Positions 35,206-44,060 of a stretch of DNA of 64,000 bases are shown in pieces (the stretch's first letter is position 1; each line of letters begins with the position of its first letter). Source of the DNA: Peribacillus simplex NBRC 15720 = DSM 1321 (lineage in GTDB: Bacteria > Bacillota > Bacilli > Bacillales > DSM-1321); contig NZ_CP017704.1 in NCBI RefSeq assembly GCF_002243645.1, positions 1,403,501 to 1,467,500 of the forward strand, given 5' to 3'. The position numbers and the translations under genes were made by a program. Under the pieces are notes generated by a model. The model saw nothing but the letters and a program-made list of their open reading frames with translations. It had not been told where the DNA came from and did no database searches.

Positions 35206-36318
35206 ATGTACAAAACTGAAACATATCTTGCTCAATTAGGAAATCGCAGCGAAACGGCGACAGGAACAGTCAATCCGCCGGTATACTTTTCAACAGCTTT
35301 TCGTCACGAAGGAATTGGCCAATCGACGGGATTCGACTACACAAGGACAGGTAATCCTACACGCCAACTATTGGAGCGATCCATCGCCGATCTGGAAAAA
35401 GGGGACCAAGGTTATGCCTGCAGTTCAGGAATGGCCGCCATTTCCACTATACTCGCCCTTTTTAAATCTGGTGATGCATGGATTGTCAGCGAAGATCTTT
35501 ATGGCGGTACATATCGTCTGTTAGAACAAGGTTTTAAAAAATGGGGGTTGCAGTGTGACTATGTAAACACTTGTTGTTTGGAGGATATCGAAAAAGCTAT
35601 CACTCCTCACACGAAAGCCATCTTCATCGAAACTCCCACTAACCCTCTTATGCAGCAAACGGACATTAGCGCCGTTGCCGCATTGGCCAAACGATATAAT
35701 TTATTGTTAATCGTTGATAACACTTTTTACACGCCTCTAATTCAACAACCCATCCTGCTTGGAGCGGATATTGTGATTCACAGTGCAACCAAGTATCTCG
35801 GTGGTCATAATGATGTGCTCGCCGGACTGATCGTTGCTAGCGGCGCTGAATTATGTGATGCACTTGCCTTCCATCATAATGGTACTGGAGCTGTCTTGAG
35901 CCCATTTGATTCTTGGCTGTTGATGCGCGGAATGAAAACCCTGGCATTGCGGATGGAGCGTCATGAAAAGAATGCCAAGATACTTGTAGATTACTTATCG
36001 GAACATGATTGTGTTACAGACGTATTGTATCCCGGCAGAGGAGGCATGATTTCATTCCGTATCATTGATGAAGCGGCGGTAAACCCATTTTTACAATCGC
36101 TCTCATTAATCTCTTTTGCAGAAAGCCTTGGAGGGGTTGAAAGCTTCATCACCTATCCTGCCACACAAACACATGCCGATATTCCGCTTGAAGTCAGAAC
36201 GGCAAATGGTGTTTGTAATCGCCTGCTCCGCTTCTCCGTTGGCATCGAGGATAGCGATGATTTGATTGGTGACTTACAGCAAGCATTCGCACAGGTAAAA
36301 AGGGAGGCACTACGATGA
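35206..36318 (+). CDS. metI: Cystathionine gamma-synthase / O-acetylhomoserine thiol-lyase MetI
   Basis: A 370-residue PLP enzyme (373 if an in-frame GTG at 35197 is used; AAAGGAG is too close to that GTG, so the ATG is preferred). It converts acylated homoserine plus cysteine to cystathionine in methionine synthesis. Cys/Met-metabolism signatures: YTRTGNPTR near residue 45, SSGMAAIST near 75, and the PLP lysine in VIHSATKYLGGHNDVLAG near 192. B. subtilis MetI has the same length and the same SAM-riboswitch control. It overlaps metC by four bases. Confidence 0.94.
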   Translation: MYKTETYLAQLGNRSETATGTVNPPVYFSTAFRHEGIGQSTGFDYTRTGNPTRQLLERSIADLEKGDQGYACSSGMAAISTILALFKSGDAWIVSEDLYGGTYRLLEQGFKKWGLQCDYVNTCCLEDIEKAITPHTKAIFIETPTNPLMQQTDISAVAALAKRYNLLLIVDNTFYTPLIQQPILLGADIVIHSATKYLGGHNDVLAGLIVASGAELCDALAFHHNGTGAVLSPFDSWLLMRGMKTLALRMERHEKNAKILVDYLSEHDCVTDVLYPGRGGMISFRIIDEAAVNPFLQSLSLISFAESLGGVESFITYPATQTHADIPLEVRTANGVCNRLLRFSVGIEDSDDLIGDLQQAFAQVKREALR

Positions 36319-37496
36319 CAGATCATGACTTTAGCTTTGAAACCAAATTACTTCATAATCAACATAAATTCGATCCGGCAACGGGCGGCGTGAGCGTCCC
36401 CATTCAGCACGCATCGACTTTCCATCAATCCGATATCGATCAATTCGGCAAATATGATTACAGCAGAAGCGGGAACCCAACTCGCGAGGCACTTGAAGAC
36501 ATCATTGCCGAACTTGAGGACGGCACCCATGGCTTTGCTTTTTCATCAGGAATGGCTGCCATTTCTACAGCTTTCCTGCTATTGTCTGCCGGGGATCATA
36601 TCGTCATTTCCGAAGATGTTTATGGCGGAACGTTCAGGATGGTCACAAGCGTATTGTCGCGTTTCAATATTGAGCATACCTTCGTTGACATGACGGACCT
36701 TGAAAGCGTCAAAGCGGCCGTTCAGCCAAATACCAGGGCCATATACATCGAAACGCCTTCAAATCCGTTACTTAAAGTGACCGATATTCAAGCCGTATGT
36801 GATATCGCAAAAAAAGCCGGCGCCTTAAGTTTTGTTGATAATACATTCTTGACGCCAGCATTGCAAAAACCACTGAATCTGGGCGCTGATGTTGTCCTTC
36901 ATAGCGCGACGAAGTTTTTATCCGGACACAGTGATGTGGTAGCTGGGCTTGCGGTCGTAAAAGATCCGGAATTAGCAGTAAGACTCGGTTCCCTTCAAAA
37001 CTCCTTTGGAGCGGTTCTTGGTGTCCAGGACGCCTGGCTTGTAATGAGAGGTCTGAAAACCTTGTCAGTTAGAATGGAACATTCACAAAAAGGGGCAGAA
37101 AAGATTGCAGCCTACTTAAAGGAACAGCCCTTGGTGAAAAAAGTGTATTATCCCGGCCTAGCTGATCATCCACAGCACGCCATCCAGAAAGGCCAGTCAC
37201 TTGGAGCAGGGGCGGTCCTATCATTTGAATTGGAAAGTGAGGAAGTCTTCCGTTCTTTCGTTAACACTGTCGAACTCCCTGTTTTTGCCGTAAGCCTTGG
37301 AGCGGTCGAATCTATATTATCCTACCCGGCCAAAATGTCCCATGCTGCAATGCCTGCTGATGAAAGGGAAAAGCGAGGCATCACGAACAGCTTGCTCCGT
37401 CTCTCTGTCGGACTTGAAAATCCAGACGATTTAATCAAGGACTTCGATGTGGCCCTCGTAAATATTGCAAAAGGGGAAGCAATTGCTGCAAAATGA
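36315..37496 (+). CDS. metC: Cystathionine beta-lyase MetC
   Basis: A 393-residue PLP enzyme converting cystathionine to homocysteine, pyruvate and ammonia. Family signatures: YSRSGNPTRE near residue 50, SSGMAAIST near 80, and the PLP lysine in VLHSATKFLSGHSDVVAGL near 198. It is translationally coupled to metI through ATGA. MetI and MetC are paralogues, and the order gamma-synthase then beta-lyase is as in B. subtilis. It is followed by a terminator. Confidence 0.94.
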   Translation: MTDHDFSFETKLLHNQHKFDPATGGVSVPIQHASTFHQSDIDQFGKYDYSRSGNPTREALEDIIAELEDGTHGFAFSSGMAAISTAFLLLSAGDHIVISEDVYGGTFRMVTSVLSRFNIEHTFVDMTDLESVKAAVQPNTRAIYIETPSNPLLKVTDIQAVCDIAKKAGALSFVDNTFLTPALQKPLNLGADVVLHSATKFLSGHSDVVAGLAVVKDPELAVRLGSLQNSFGAVLGVQDAWLVMRGLKTLSVRMEHSQKGAEKIAAYLKEQPLVKKVYYPGLADHPQHAIQKGQSLGAGAVLSFELESEEVFRSFVNTVELPVFAVSLGAVESILSYPAKMSHAAMPADEREKRGITNSLLRLSVGLENPDDLIKDFDVALVNIAKGEAIAAK

Positions 37497-37502
37497 TTAA
37501 AG

Positions 37503-37538
37503 GAAGGGTGCGCCATATATTATGGGCACCCTTTTTTG
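37503..37538 (+). terminator. Terminator of metI-metC
   Basis: AAGGGTGC-type arms pair with GCACCCTT and are followed by six T. Confidence 0.85.
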
Positions 37539-37599
37539 TTTGCATCATTTTTATTCTTTTTCATAATAAAAAGGCTATGATTTCCCATTGGCCTTACTC

Positions 37600-37848
37600 T
37601 CATTTCTTCATTTTATATTTATCCAGGAAGCGATCCACCCGTCCACCTTTTTCAGCAAACTTCTGCTTTCCAGTATAAAAAGGATGCGTATCTGAACTGA
37701 TTTCCACTTTTAATAATGGATACGTGTTGCCGTCTTCCCACACGACCGTTTCATTGGACGTTTTCGTGGAGCCTGTCAAAAATTTATAACCACTGTTGGT
37801 ATCCATGAATACTACTTGTTGATAATCGGGATGAATTTCTTGTTTCAT
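37600..37848 (-). CDS. rpmE2: Type B (zinc-independent) 50S ribosomal protein L31
   Basis: An 82-residue ribosomal protein, [16 protein letters not shown] at the start and [10 protein letters not shown] at the end. The CxxC zinc motif of ordinary L31 is absent, as expected for the B type that replaces zinc-containing L31 when zinc is short and so frees zinc. The ATG at 37848 follows GAGGTG; an in-frame GTG at 37857 lies within that site. A Zur-like operator lies 33 bases upstream, matching the control of the B. subtilis homologue YtiA. Confidence 0.95.
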   Translation of the reverse strand: MKQEIHPDYQQVVFMDTNSGYKFLTGSTKTSNETVVWEDGNTYPLLKVEISSDTHPFYTGKQKFAEKGGRVDRFLDKYKMKK

Positions 37849-37880
37849 TATTATCACCTCGTCAGTATAGGTTTATGTTA

Positions 37881-37897
37881 AACGTAATGATTACTAT
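37881..37897 (-). promoter_or_regulatory. Putative Zur operator of rpmE2
   Basis: The core CGTAATGATTACT agrees with the Bacillus Zur core CGTAATNATTACG in all but the last base. Position just upstream of a zinc-independent L31 gene supports it. Zinc-starvation induction is the inference. Confidence 0.7.
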
Positions 37898-37980
37898 TAT
37901 CAATAATTATGCTTGAAGGTACCAATAACGGCACCCTCATTATATTTTTATCTTGATTATCCAACCTTATACAATCGTGG

Positions 37981-39999
37981 TCAGCCAGCCATGTCCTTAT
38001 GCGGACCTGCCTGCAGTTCATACATTTGATAGTACTTCCCTTTTAATTCCATTAATTCTTCATGTGTACCTTGCTCAGCAATCCGGCCTTTATCCAGTAC
38101 AAGAATTTGGTCGGCATTTTTTATCGTGGAAAGTCTATGTGCAATGATGAAGGTCGTTCTCCCTTTTTTCAGCACTTCCATTCCCTCCTGGATAATTGCC
38201 TCGGTTTCGGTGTCGATACTTGCTGTCGCTTCATCCAAAATCAATATTGCAGGATTGAATGCAAGAGCACGGGCAAAAGAGATTAGCTGCCGCTGTCCAG
38301 AAGACAGCGTTCCTCCTTTTTCGATCACGGGTTCGTCCAGCCCTAAAGGAAGATGCTTAAGCACTTTGTCTCCCCCAACATCTCTTAATGATTTTTCAAC
38401 CATTTCCCTTGTGATGCCTTTATGATTCAGACTGATATTGGATGCGATGGTGCCAGTAAATAAATAGGGATCCTGAAGGACGATTCCCATATGTTCCCTA
38501 AGCGTCTGATGAGGAATATCCAATATATTCCTTCCGTCGATTTTAATTTGCCCTTCACTACTGTCATAAAAACGGAACAATAAATTCATTATGGAACTTT
38601 TTCCTGACCCAGTATGGCCAACTAAAGCGACCGTTTCCCCTTGTTTAGCAGAGAAGGAAATGTCCCTTAACACATATTCATTATCCTTATAACCAAAAGA
38701 AACATTTTCGAATTGCACGTTCCCTTTGTATCTGGATATGTTTTCATCACTGACTGCCAATCCCTGCTCATCCAATAAACTGAACGCCCGCTCCCCTGCA
38801 ACAAGTGCCTGTTCAAGATTAGCGAACTGATTGACGATTCCATGAAGCGGATGTAGAAGGCGGCTGATCAAATCAACAATTGCATACATCATCCCTAAGG
38901 AAATGGCCGAACTCGCTGTAAGGGAAATCCCACCGAAATACCAGACGAATGCCATTAGCGCCAAAACCTTAATGACACCAATCAAGTTTCCACCCGTCAA
39001 CGAATTCAAATGGAGCATTTTATTTTGATAGGAATAATGCTCCCGGTTCAGATTTTCAAAAGATTGCTTCGTCTCCTTTTCACGTCCAAATGCCTGAATG
39101 ATGCTCATTCCAGAAATGGATTCATTGATCATCCCATTAATATCGCTGACCCTTTCCCGAATGATGTGATTATATTTCGAGGCGAATTTACGATATACCA
39201 TCGTCCAGATAACGATGATCGGAATAAGTAAAAGGCCAATGGTACCGACTCGTGGATCCAGAATATACAAAGCAATTAGAACGCCTAAGATATTAATTGT
39301 ACTCGAGAAGAAGTTGGCTAGCACGGTTACATATAATTCCCGGATCGCTTCCGTATCATTAGTGACCCTGGCAACAATTTTCCCCGCTGGCATATTATCG
39401 AAATAACGTATCGGCAGACGGGAAATATGTGTGAAAATATCATTTCGCATCTTCTGTATGATTCGGTTAGCCGCTTTCTGTAAATAAAAGCTCTGCCCAT
39501 ATTGAAAAATGGAGGAAAGGATGACAAGACTAAAATAAAAAGTCACAAGCTTAATGATCCGCGGGATTTCCGGTTGGTAAAACCGCATCACTTCCTGACT
39601 CGTCAATTTCACTGCTTGCGCACGTTGCTCTTTCCCGTCTTTCTTGATGATCAACGATTGGCTCTCCAAGGTTCTGCGCCCATCGATAGGGACAGCTTCA
39701 TTTACGAAGACAAATTGATTGCCAACCTGCAGAACATGGACTTCCCTGCCTTTCTTCTCACCTTTTGCAAAGTAATCAGCCCGTTTATACCAATTTCCAT
39801 CATACTTAACAGCATCCTTTCCTTTACCCGCTTCATACCAGGTAGATTCGATGCCAAGTATATGTGAATCGATGATTTTCTTGGCAACGAAAGGACCTGT
39901 TAAATCGGCCGCTACCGAAAGTGCCAGCATGATCAGAGCGCCAATGATCAGTTTTTTATAAAGGGCAGCATAATTAAAAAGTTTCTTTACGACCTTCAT
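37981..39999 (-). CDS. yheH: Heterodimeric multidrug ABC exporter subunit YheH/BmrD
   Basis: A 672-residue exporter half with six membrane segments and a C-terminal ATPase. An insertion of about 100 residues between the first two membrane segments (about residues 50-140, ending QPEIPRIIKLVTFY) would form the extracellular domain known in BmrD. Walker A is GHTGSGKSS near 466, the signature LSSGQRQL, and Walker B LILDEATASID with a catalytic Glu. B. subtilis YheH has almost the same length. It overlaps yheI by four bases and works with it to pump drugs out across the membrane. Confidence 0.93.
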   Translation of the reverse strand: MKVVKKLFNYAALYKKLIIGALIMLALSVAADLTGPFVAKKIIDSHILGIESTWYEAGKGKDAVKYDGNWYKRADYFAKGEKKGREVHVLQVGNQFVFVNEAVPIDGRRTLESQSLIIKKDGKEQRAQAVKLTSQEVMRFYQPEIPRIIKLVTFYFSLVILSSIFQYGQSFYLQKAANRIIQKMRNDIFTHISRLPIRYFDNMPAGKIVARVTNDTEAIRELYVTVLANFFSSTINILGVLIALYILDPRVGTIGLLLIPIIVIWTMVYRKFASKYNHIIRERVSDINGMINESISGMSIIQAFGREKETKQSFENLNREHYSYQNKMLHLNSLTGGNLIGVIKVLALMAFVWYFGGISLTASSAISLGMMYAIVDLISRLLHPLHGIVNQFANLEQALVAGERAFSLLDEQGLAVSDENISRYKGNVQFENVSFGYKDNEYVLRDISFSAKQGETVALVGHTGSGKSSIMNLLFRFYDSSEGQIKIDGRNILDIPHQTLREHMGIVLQDPYLFTGTIASNISLNHKGITREMVEKSLRDVGGDKVLKHLPLGLDEPVIEKGGTLSSGQRQLISFARALAFNPAILILDEATASIDTETEAIIQEGMEVLKKGRTTFIIAHRLSTIKNADQILVLDKGRIAEQGTHEELMELKGKYYQMYELQAGPHKDMAG

Positions 40000-41747
40000 G
40001 CCTTCACCTCCGTCCCTTCGTCAACCTGCTGTCGTTCATATTGTTCCCTATACCAGCCATCATTCTGCAGTAAGTCCGCATGAGTCCCCTCTTCGATGAT
40101 CTCTCCGCTGTCCAACACGATAATTCTGTCCGCGTGCTGAACGGCTGATAAGCGATGGGTTGTGATGATGGTCGTTTTCCCCGCCCGTTCATTTTGGATA
40201 TTTTCGATGATCGTCGTTTCAGTTTTTGCATCTACAGCGGATAAGGAATCATCCAATATAAGGATTTCCGGATTTTTGATCAGTGCCCTGGCAATCGAGA
40301 TCCTCTGCTTTTGCCCTCCAGATAGAGCTACACCCTTTTCACCGACGAGTGTCTCAAGACGATTTGGCAGCATCATTAAGTCCTTCTCAAAATCCGCAAG
40401 CCGGATAGCTTCAGCCAGTTCATCTTCCGTTGCATCCATTTTACCGAATAAGATATTTTCCCTAACAGACTTCGAGAATAAAAAATGGTCCTGTGGAACG
40501 TAACCGATCCATTTACGAATATCTTCAAGGTTCAGTTGCTCCAGAGGCATGCCTGCAAAAGCGATTTCACCTGTTCCTAAAGGATATTCCCGCAGCAATT
40601 GCTTTACGAATGTCGTTTTTCCGCTTCCTGTTTTCCCCACTATCCCCAATGTTTGACCGCGCTCAAGCTGAACGGAAATATTGGATAGATTCACAACCGT
40701 TGAGGAAGGGTATGTAAAATACACTGAATTGAATTGGATATTTCCCGGTTTTGGAATACTTTCCAGACCCAATGAATTTTTCACATCCGCTTCATATGAA
40801 AGGGTATCCTGAACACGATCTAGTGAAGCATTTCCCCTTTGCATGACATTGATCAGTTCCCCCACCGCGATCATCGGCCAAATTAACATGCCTAGGTACA
40901 CATTGAACGAAACAAGTCCGCCAAGCGTTATGGCCTGTTGAAACACAAGATAAGCCCCGTAACCCAACCCGATTAAATAACTGATGCCGATGATAATGCT
41001 GATTGTCGGATCAAAGAGGGCATCGATTCTTGCCACGGCTAGATTTTTGCGATATACATCCTCTGTCATTTCATCAAATCGCTTTTCATCTTCCCGTTCC
41101 TGGACATAGGCCCGGATAACACGGACACCTGAAATGGATTCCAGGACCTTGTCATTTAAAGTACCAAAGGCTGCTTGTGCATCCGTAAAACGTTTGTAAA
41201 TTTTCTTCACGTAGATTTGCATCATCACTGCCATGATCGGCAGCGGCAGCACCGCCGCAATCGTCAACTGCCAGCTGATCGTGGCTCCCATCATGACCAC
41301 AACCGTAATGGTGAACAGCACCGAGTCAACGAGCGTCAATATCCCAAAACCAGCAGTGAGGGATATTGCCTTTAAATCATTGGTTGCCCTTGCCATTAAA
41401 TCCCCTGTACGGTTTTTTTCATAAAACGTCGGCGTCATTTTCAGCAAATGGCCCATAAATCCGGACCTTAGCTTTCGTTCGACCAGGTTTCCGCCGCCGA
41501 ATAACAGATAACTCCATAAGTAACCAAATAGGTAACTGCCGCTCAGTACCATGAGCAAATAAATAACGTATTTCATGACCCCTTCCTGTGTCATGCTGCC
41601 ATTGTTCATATCATCGATGGCATTCCCGACGAGTTTTGGCGGGATAACCTCCAGGATATTCACCAGACATAGAAATAAAATCGCCAAGGTATAACGCCGC
41701 CACTGTTCTTTAAAGAACCAGGACAGCTTTTTAAAAATCGCAAACAT
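39996..41747 (-). CDS. yheI: Heterodimeric multidrug ABC exporter subunit YheI/BmrC
   Basis: A 583-residue exporter half. The start is put at 41747 because GGGAGGGG precedes it; a frame extension to 41813 is unlikely. Six membrane segments are followed by an ATPase with Walker A GKTGSGKTT near 365, signature LSGGQKQR, and Walker B LILDDSLSAVD. The residue after the Walker B Asp is Asp instead of Glu, giving the degenerate ATP site typical of heterodimeric exporters and known for BmrC. Expression is likely controlled by the long leader upstream, which contains two short ORFs and terminator hairpins. Confidence 0.93.
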   Translation of the reverse strand: MFAIFKKLSWFFKEQWRRYTLAILFLCLVNILEVIPPKLVGNAIDDMNNGSMTQEGVMKYVIYLLMVLSGSYLFGYLWSYLLFGGGNLVERKLRSGFMGHLLKMTPTFYEKNRTGDLMARATNDLKAISLTAGFGILTLVDSVLFTITVVVMMGATISWQLTIAAVLPLPIMAVMMQIYVKKIYKRFTDAQAAFGTLNDKVLESISGVRVIRAYVQEREDEKRFDEMTEDVYRKNLAVARIDALFDPTISIIIGISYLIGLGYGAYLVFQQAITLGGLVSFNVYLGMLIWPMIAVGELINVMQRGNASLDRVQDTLSYEADVKNSLGLESIPKPGNIQFNSVYFTYPSSTVVNLSNISVQLERGQTLGIVGKTGSGKTTFVKQLLREYPLGTGEIAFAGMPLEQLNLEDIRKWIGYVPQDHFLFSKSVRENILFGKMDATEDELAEAIRLADFEKDLMMLPNRLETLVGEKGVALSGGQKQRISIARALIKNPEILILDDSLSAVDAKTETTIIENIQNERAGKTTIITTHRLSAVQHADRIIVLDSGEIIEEGTHADLLQNDGWYREQYERQQVDEGTEVKA

Positions 41748-41782
41748 GAATTCCCCTCCCTTTTGCTCAAACCTTTCATTCG

Positions 41783-41839
41783 CTAACCGCTTTCTGGATC
41801 TCCGGGTTGCCATAAGTTTTCCAATGTCTTTCGTCTCAT
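41783..41839 (-). CDS. 18-codon ORF in the yheI leader
   Basis: ATG at 41839 preceded by AGGAGG at good spacing; the peptide is MRRKTLENLWQPGDPESG, with stop at 41783, 35 bases before the yheI start. It overlaps the out-of-frame upstream extension of yheI. It may be a second leader peptide acting on translation of yheI. Confidence 0.45.
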   Translation of the reverse strand: MRRKTLENLWQPGDPESG

Positions 41840-41897
41840 TTAAAATTCCTCCTGTCTTTTATATGGAAGGATGCTAATGCACCTGTATCCCAAATGC

Positions 41898-41932
41898 CAA
41901 AAAGCCCCCGCCAATTAGCGGAAGCTTTTTTA
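41898..41932 (-). terminator. Attenuator terminator in the yheI-yheH leader
   Basis: On the minus strand AAAAAGC-CCGC pairs with GCGG-GCTTTTT and continues as a T run. It sits between the first leader ORF and the exporter genes, so its formation would stop transcription of the operon. Confidence 0.75.
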
Positions 41933-41950
41933 GATGAGTAATACACATAT

Positions 41951-41988
41951 AAAAGCGCAGGCCGCGAAAACTCCACACCTGCGCTTTA
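41951..41988 (-). promoter_or_regulatory. Leader hairpin upstream of the attenuator
   Basis: AAAGCGCAGG and CCTGCGCTTT form a 10-bp stem with a 16-base loop on the minus strand, 32 bases after the stop of the 25-codon leader ORF. It could be part of an anti-terminator arrangement or a first terminator (CTTTTAT follows). Confidence 0.65.
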
Positions 41989-42019
41989 AAATGATCAATG
42001 AACACATTGAATTCTTTGT

Positions 42020-42097
42020 CTAGGAAGACAAGGTTTCAGGGCAGGCGGACGTATGATATTCAATTGTGACATCACTGTGCTTAACTGATTTAGTCAT
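42020..42097 (-). CDS. 25-residue leader peptide of the ABC exporter (BmrB-type role)
   Basis: ATG at 42097 with a strong AAGGAGG five to six bases upstream; stop at 42020. The peptide starts MTKSVKHSDVTIEYH and ends CPETLSS. In B. subtilis the bmrCD operon is preceded by a short coding leader, bmrB, whose translation governs attenuation in response to ribosome-targeting antibiotics. Position, size class, the strong ribosome binding site and the following hairpins support the same mechanism here. The sequence need not be homologous to BmrB. Confidence 0.7.
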   Translation of the reverse strand: MTKSVKHSDVTIEYHTSACPETLSS

Positions 42098-42149
42098 GAC
42101 GTTCGCCTCCTTTTTCAATAATTATTGGTAATATTTAACTTGTGTTTAA

Positions 42150-42178
42150 AGATTACTACGTTTACATAGCTTTGTCAA
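42150..42178 (-). promoter_or_regulatory. Promoter of the exporter leader
   Basis: On the minus strand TTGACA (42173-42178) and TAATCT (42150-42155) are separated by 17 bases. It would give a leader of about 395 bases before yheI. Confidence 0.65.
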
Positions 42179-42253
42179 TTGCGACTTTTCTAGATTATTG
42201 CTGGATAATCCTTTATTCTTATAAGGATGACGTAACCTAAGGAGGTTCAGCAT

Positions 42254-42424
42254 ATGCAATGGAGAAAATATATACTCCTAGCGGTTCCCTTTTTATTTTC
42301 ATCCATTTTCATCTTATTTGCCGTACCGGAAAAATATAGAATGTTATCCTTCATTCCTGTGTTTCTTTTCTGGATAGTTTATTATATTTTATTGTACCTG
42401 GAAAAGAAGAAGAAAAATAACTGA
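42254..42424 (+). CDS. Small membrane protein, two predicted membrane segments
   Basis: A 56-residue protein with start MQWRKYILLAVPFLFSSIFI, a second hydrophobic stretch FIPVFLFWIVYYILLYL, and a charged end EKKKKNN. AAGGAGG precedes the ATG at good spacing, and a clean terminator follows, so it is probably a real gene. The hairpin topology recalls small DUF3311-type proteins, but I cannot assign it. It is divergent from the ABC-exporter leader, sharing the upstream region. Confidence 0.6.
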   Translation: MQWRKYILLAVPFLFSSIFILFAVPEKYRMLSFIPVFLFWIVYYILLYLEKKKKNN

Positions 42425-42440
42425 TGACAAAAGAAATACA

Positions 42441-42467
42441 GGGCGTTGCAAATGCAACGCCCCTTTC
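42441..42467 (+). terminator. Terminator of the small membrane protein gene
   Basis: GGGCGTTGC and GCAACGCCC form a perfect 9-bp stem with a 4-base loop, followed by CTTTCTT. Confidence 0.8.
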
Positions 42468-42513
42468 TTGACGGCTCTGCATATAATGATCGAAAAACAT
42501 TTGTGGTGATTGT

Positions 42514-43632
42514 ATGTTCTCCCAATATTTGCAAAAGCTGATGGGCAAACACCCTGTCAAAACAAAACCCATCATCGATGCTGAAAAATATGAAACGCTA
42601 AGATCCCATTTACAAAAAGAGCTTTTTCAGCCTTTTGAAGGGTCAAAGGCTTTCTTTCCTGAGGAAACCGCTCTGATAAAAAGTATTCGAACCGAGACGG
42701 CTGCCTTGAACCGGAACAATATCACAAGAACACAAGCCTATCTTGCCTTTTACAATCGTAATCCAGAGGTCCATTGGGCCTTTTTAGCACATATGGTTTC
42801 GAGGAATGGAGGATACCATATGACTGACTTGAAAAGTTCATCCATGACCCATCTCCTTGACAAAGCGGAACGGCAGAAATTTTTCCTGTTCCTTGAGCGC
42901 GCCAATTCAGCCATATTTGCAGATGCATTCCCCCAGCTTCTTTTATATGAACATTCTAAACAAAAAGAACTTCCGCTAAGAAGGTATTTACCAGTTTTCC
43001 GCATTTCAAGATTCATGGCCCCGATTTGGGAATCTTTCATCGAAGAGCCCCATTCACCCCTTTTGACAACGGCCCTTATCATTAATGAACAAAGAATGCT
43101 TCAGGAAAGGATATTAAAACGCACCCGTCATGGTGAAATCCTCCGAAGGCTTGATTTTCTACTTCAGGAATACTTAGGCTTCATGAAAGTGATCTTTCCT
43201 TATGCAAACAAGCAAAACGGTCTTCATTCCTTGACAGGCCTGACCGTTGAACGCTTTGCCGACCCAAAACAGCGTATTGAAACGGGAAAATCATTATATG
43301 AGCTTCTTTTTCAGCATCCGGTTGTTTTTCGCGGTGTTAGCCAATTTACAAAAGAAGTTCCACACACGGGGTCCAGAAAGGATTACTGGGGAAGCATATA
43401 TACCTCTGATGCATCCACGTCAAAAGATGATAAAGTGTACAGCCCCACTCTTCATGATGCATGGGCAGATCAACTATTCTTTCCTCCCCATTCCATTGAT
43501 TGGTTCACGAATGAAAGCTTTATAGAAGATTTACGTAGCACACCGATCATTAAAAAGGCGGACCTGACCAACAAGGTGCTCGAAAATGTCAATCAGCTCA
43601 AAACTCTTAACGGAATGAAAGCCATTTTCTAG
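42514..43632 (+). CDS. DUF2515 family protein (YppC-like)
   Basis: A 372-residue protein with no signal peptide. Distinct phrases are NNITRTQAYLAFYNRNPEVHWAFLAHMVSRNGGYHMTDL (about residues 68-106, shown only in part by function) and the C-terminal LHDAWADQLFFPP. This composition matches the DUF2515 family, found in bacilli and called YppC in B. subtilis, of unknown function. The protein is rich in aromatic and basic residues, and several HW/RN/GGYH positions look like a buried conserved core. The start is preceded by a weak GTGGTG. It may be co-transcribed with the small gene that follows 75 bases later. Confidence 0.75.
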   Translation: MFSQYLQKLMGKHPVKTKPIIDAEKYETLRSHLQKELFQPFEGSKAFFPEETALIKSIRTETAALNRNNITRTQAYLAFYNRNPEVHWAFLAHMVSRNGGYHMTDLKSSSMTHLLDKAERQKFFLFLERANSAIFADAFPQLLLYEHSKQKELPLRRYLPVFRISRFMAPIWESFIEEPHSPLLTTALIINEQRMLQERILKRTRHGEILRRLDFLLQEYLGFMKVIFPYANKQNGLHSLTGLTVERFADPKQRIETGKSLYELLFQHPVVFRGVSQFTKEVPHTGSRKDYWGSIYTSDASTSKDDKVYSPTLHDAWADQLFFPPHSIDWFTNESFIEDLRSTPIIKKADLTNKVLENVNQLKTLNGMKAIF

Positions 43633-43706
43633 CATCAAGCCTCTTACTTTGAATATCCCATCCTCCATTTGGCAAGAATGGTTAGCAAAAAGAATGGGTG
43701 AATCAA

Positions 43707-44060
43707 ATGAGAGGCATTGTACTATTGAATCCAAATTACAAAATCGGGGATTTACATACGAATGAGAGCTTTGCAATCCAAAAGATTGTGACGGACAAGT
43801 ATATGGAAGAGAAGAATATTTCCCCGGTCATACTGAATCCGTATCAAATCCATCTTTATTACACCATCCCGCATGAGCTTCTATTCAATTTACAAAATAG
43901 AAAAACGGATCAAATCGATTGCCTTGTGCTTCACTCTCCAGAAACGATCGAACGGTTCATCTATATCTACCCTGAAAAATGGCTTGAGCTATGCGGATAT
44001 TTCAAAGAAATTATCAGTGTCGCGACTCAAACTCCCGTTAGGAAATATGAAGCAAATTAA
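43707..44060 (+). CDS. 117-residue protein of unknown function
   Basis: The ATG at 43707 is preferred to an upstream in-frame GTG at 43698 because GGGTGA is better placed. The alternating pattern of strands and helices (RGIVLLNPNY, then HELLFNLQNR, then IDCLVLHSPETIERFI) recalls a Rossmann-like or resolvase N-terminal fold, but there is no catalytic serine in the usual place, so this is only a shape comparison. It follows the DUF2515 gene. No function can be given. Confidence 0.55.
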   Translation: MRGIVLLNPNYKIGDLHTNESFAIQKIVTDKYMEEKNISPVILNPYQIHLYYTIPHELLFNLQNRKTDQIDCLVLHSPETIERFIYIYPEKWLELCGYFKEIISVATQTPVRKYEAN

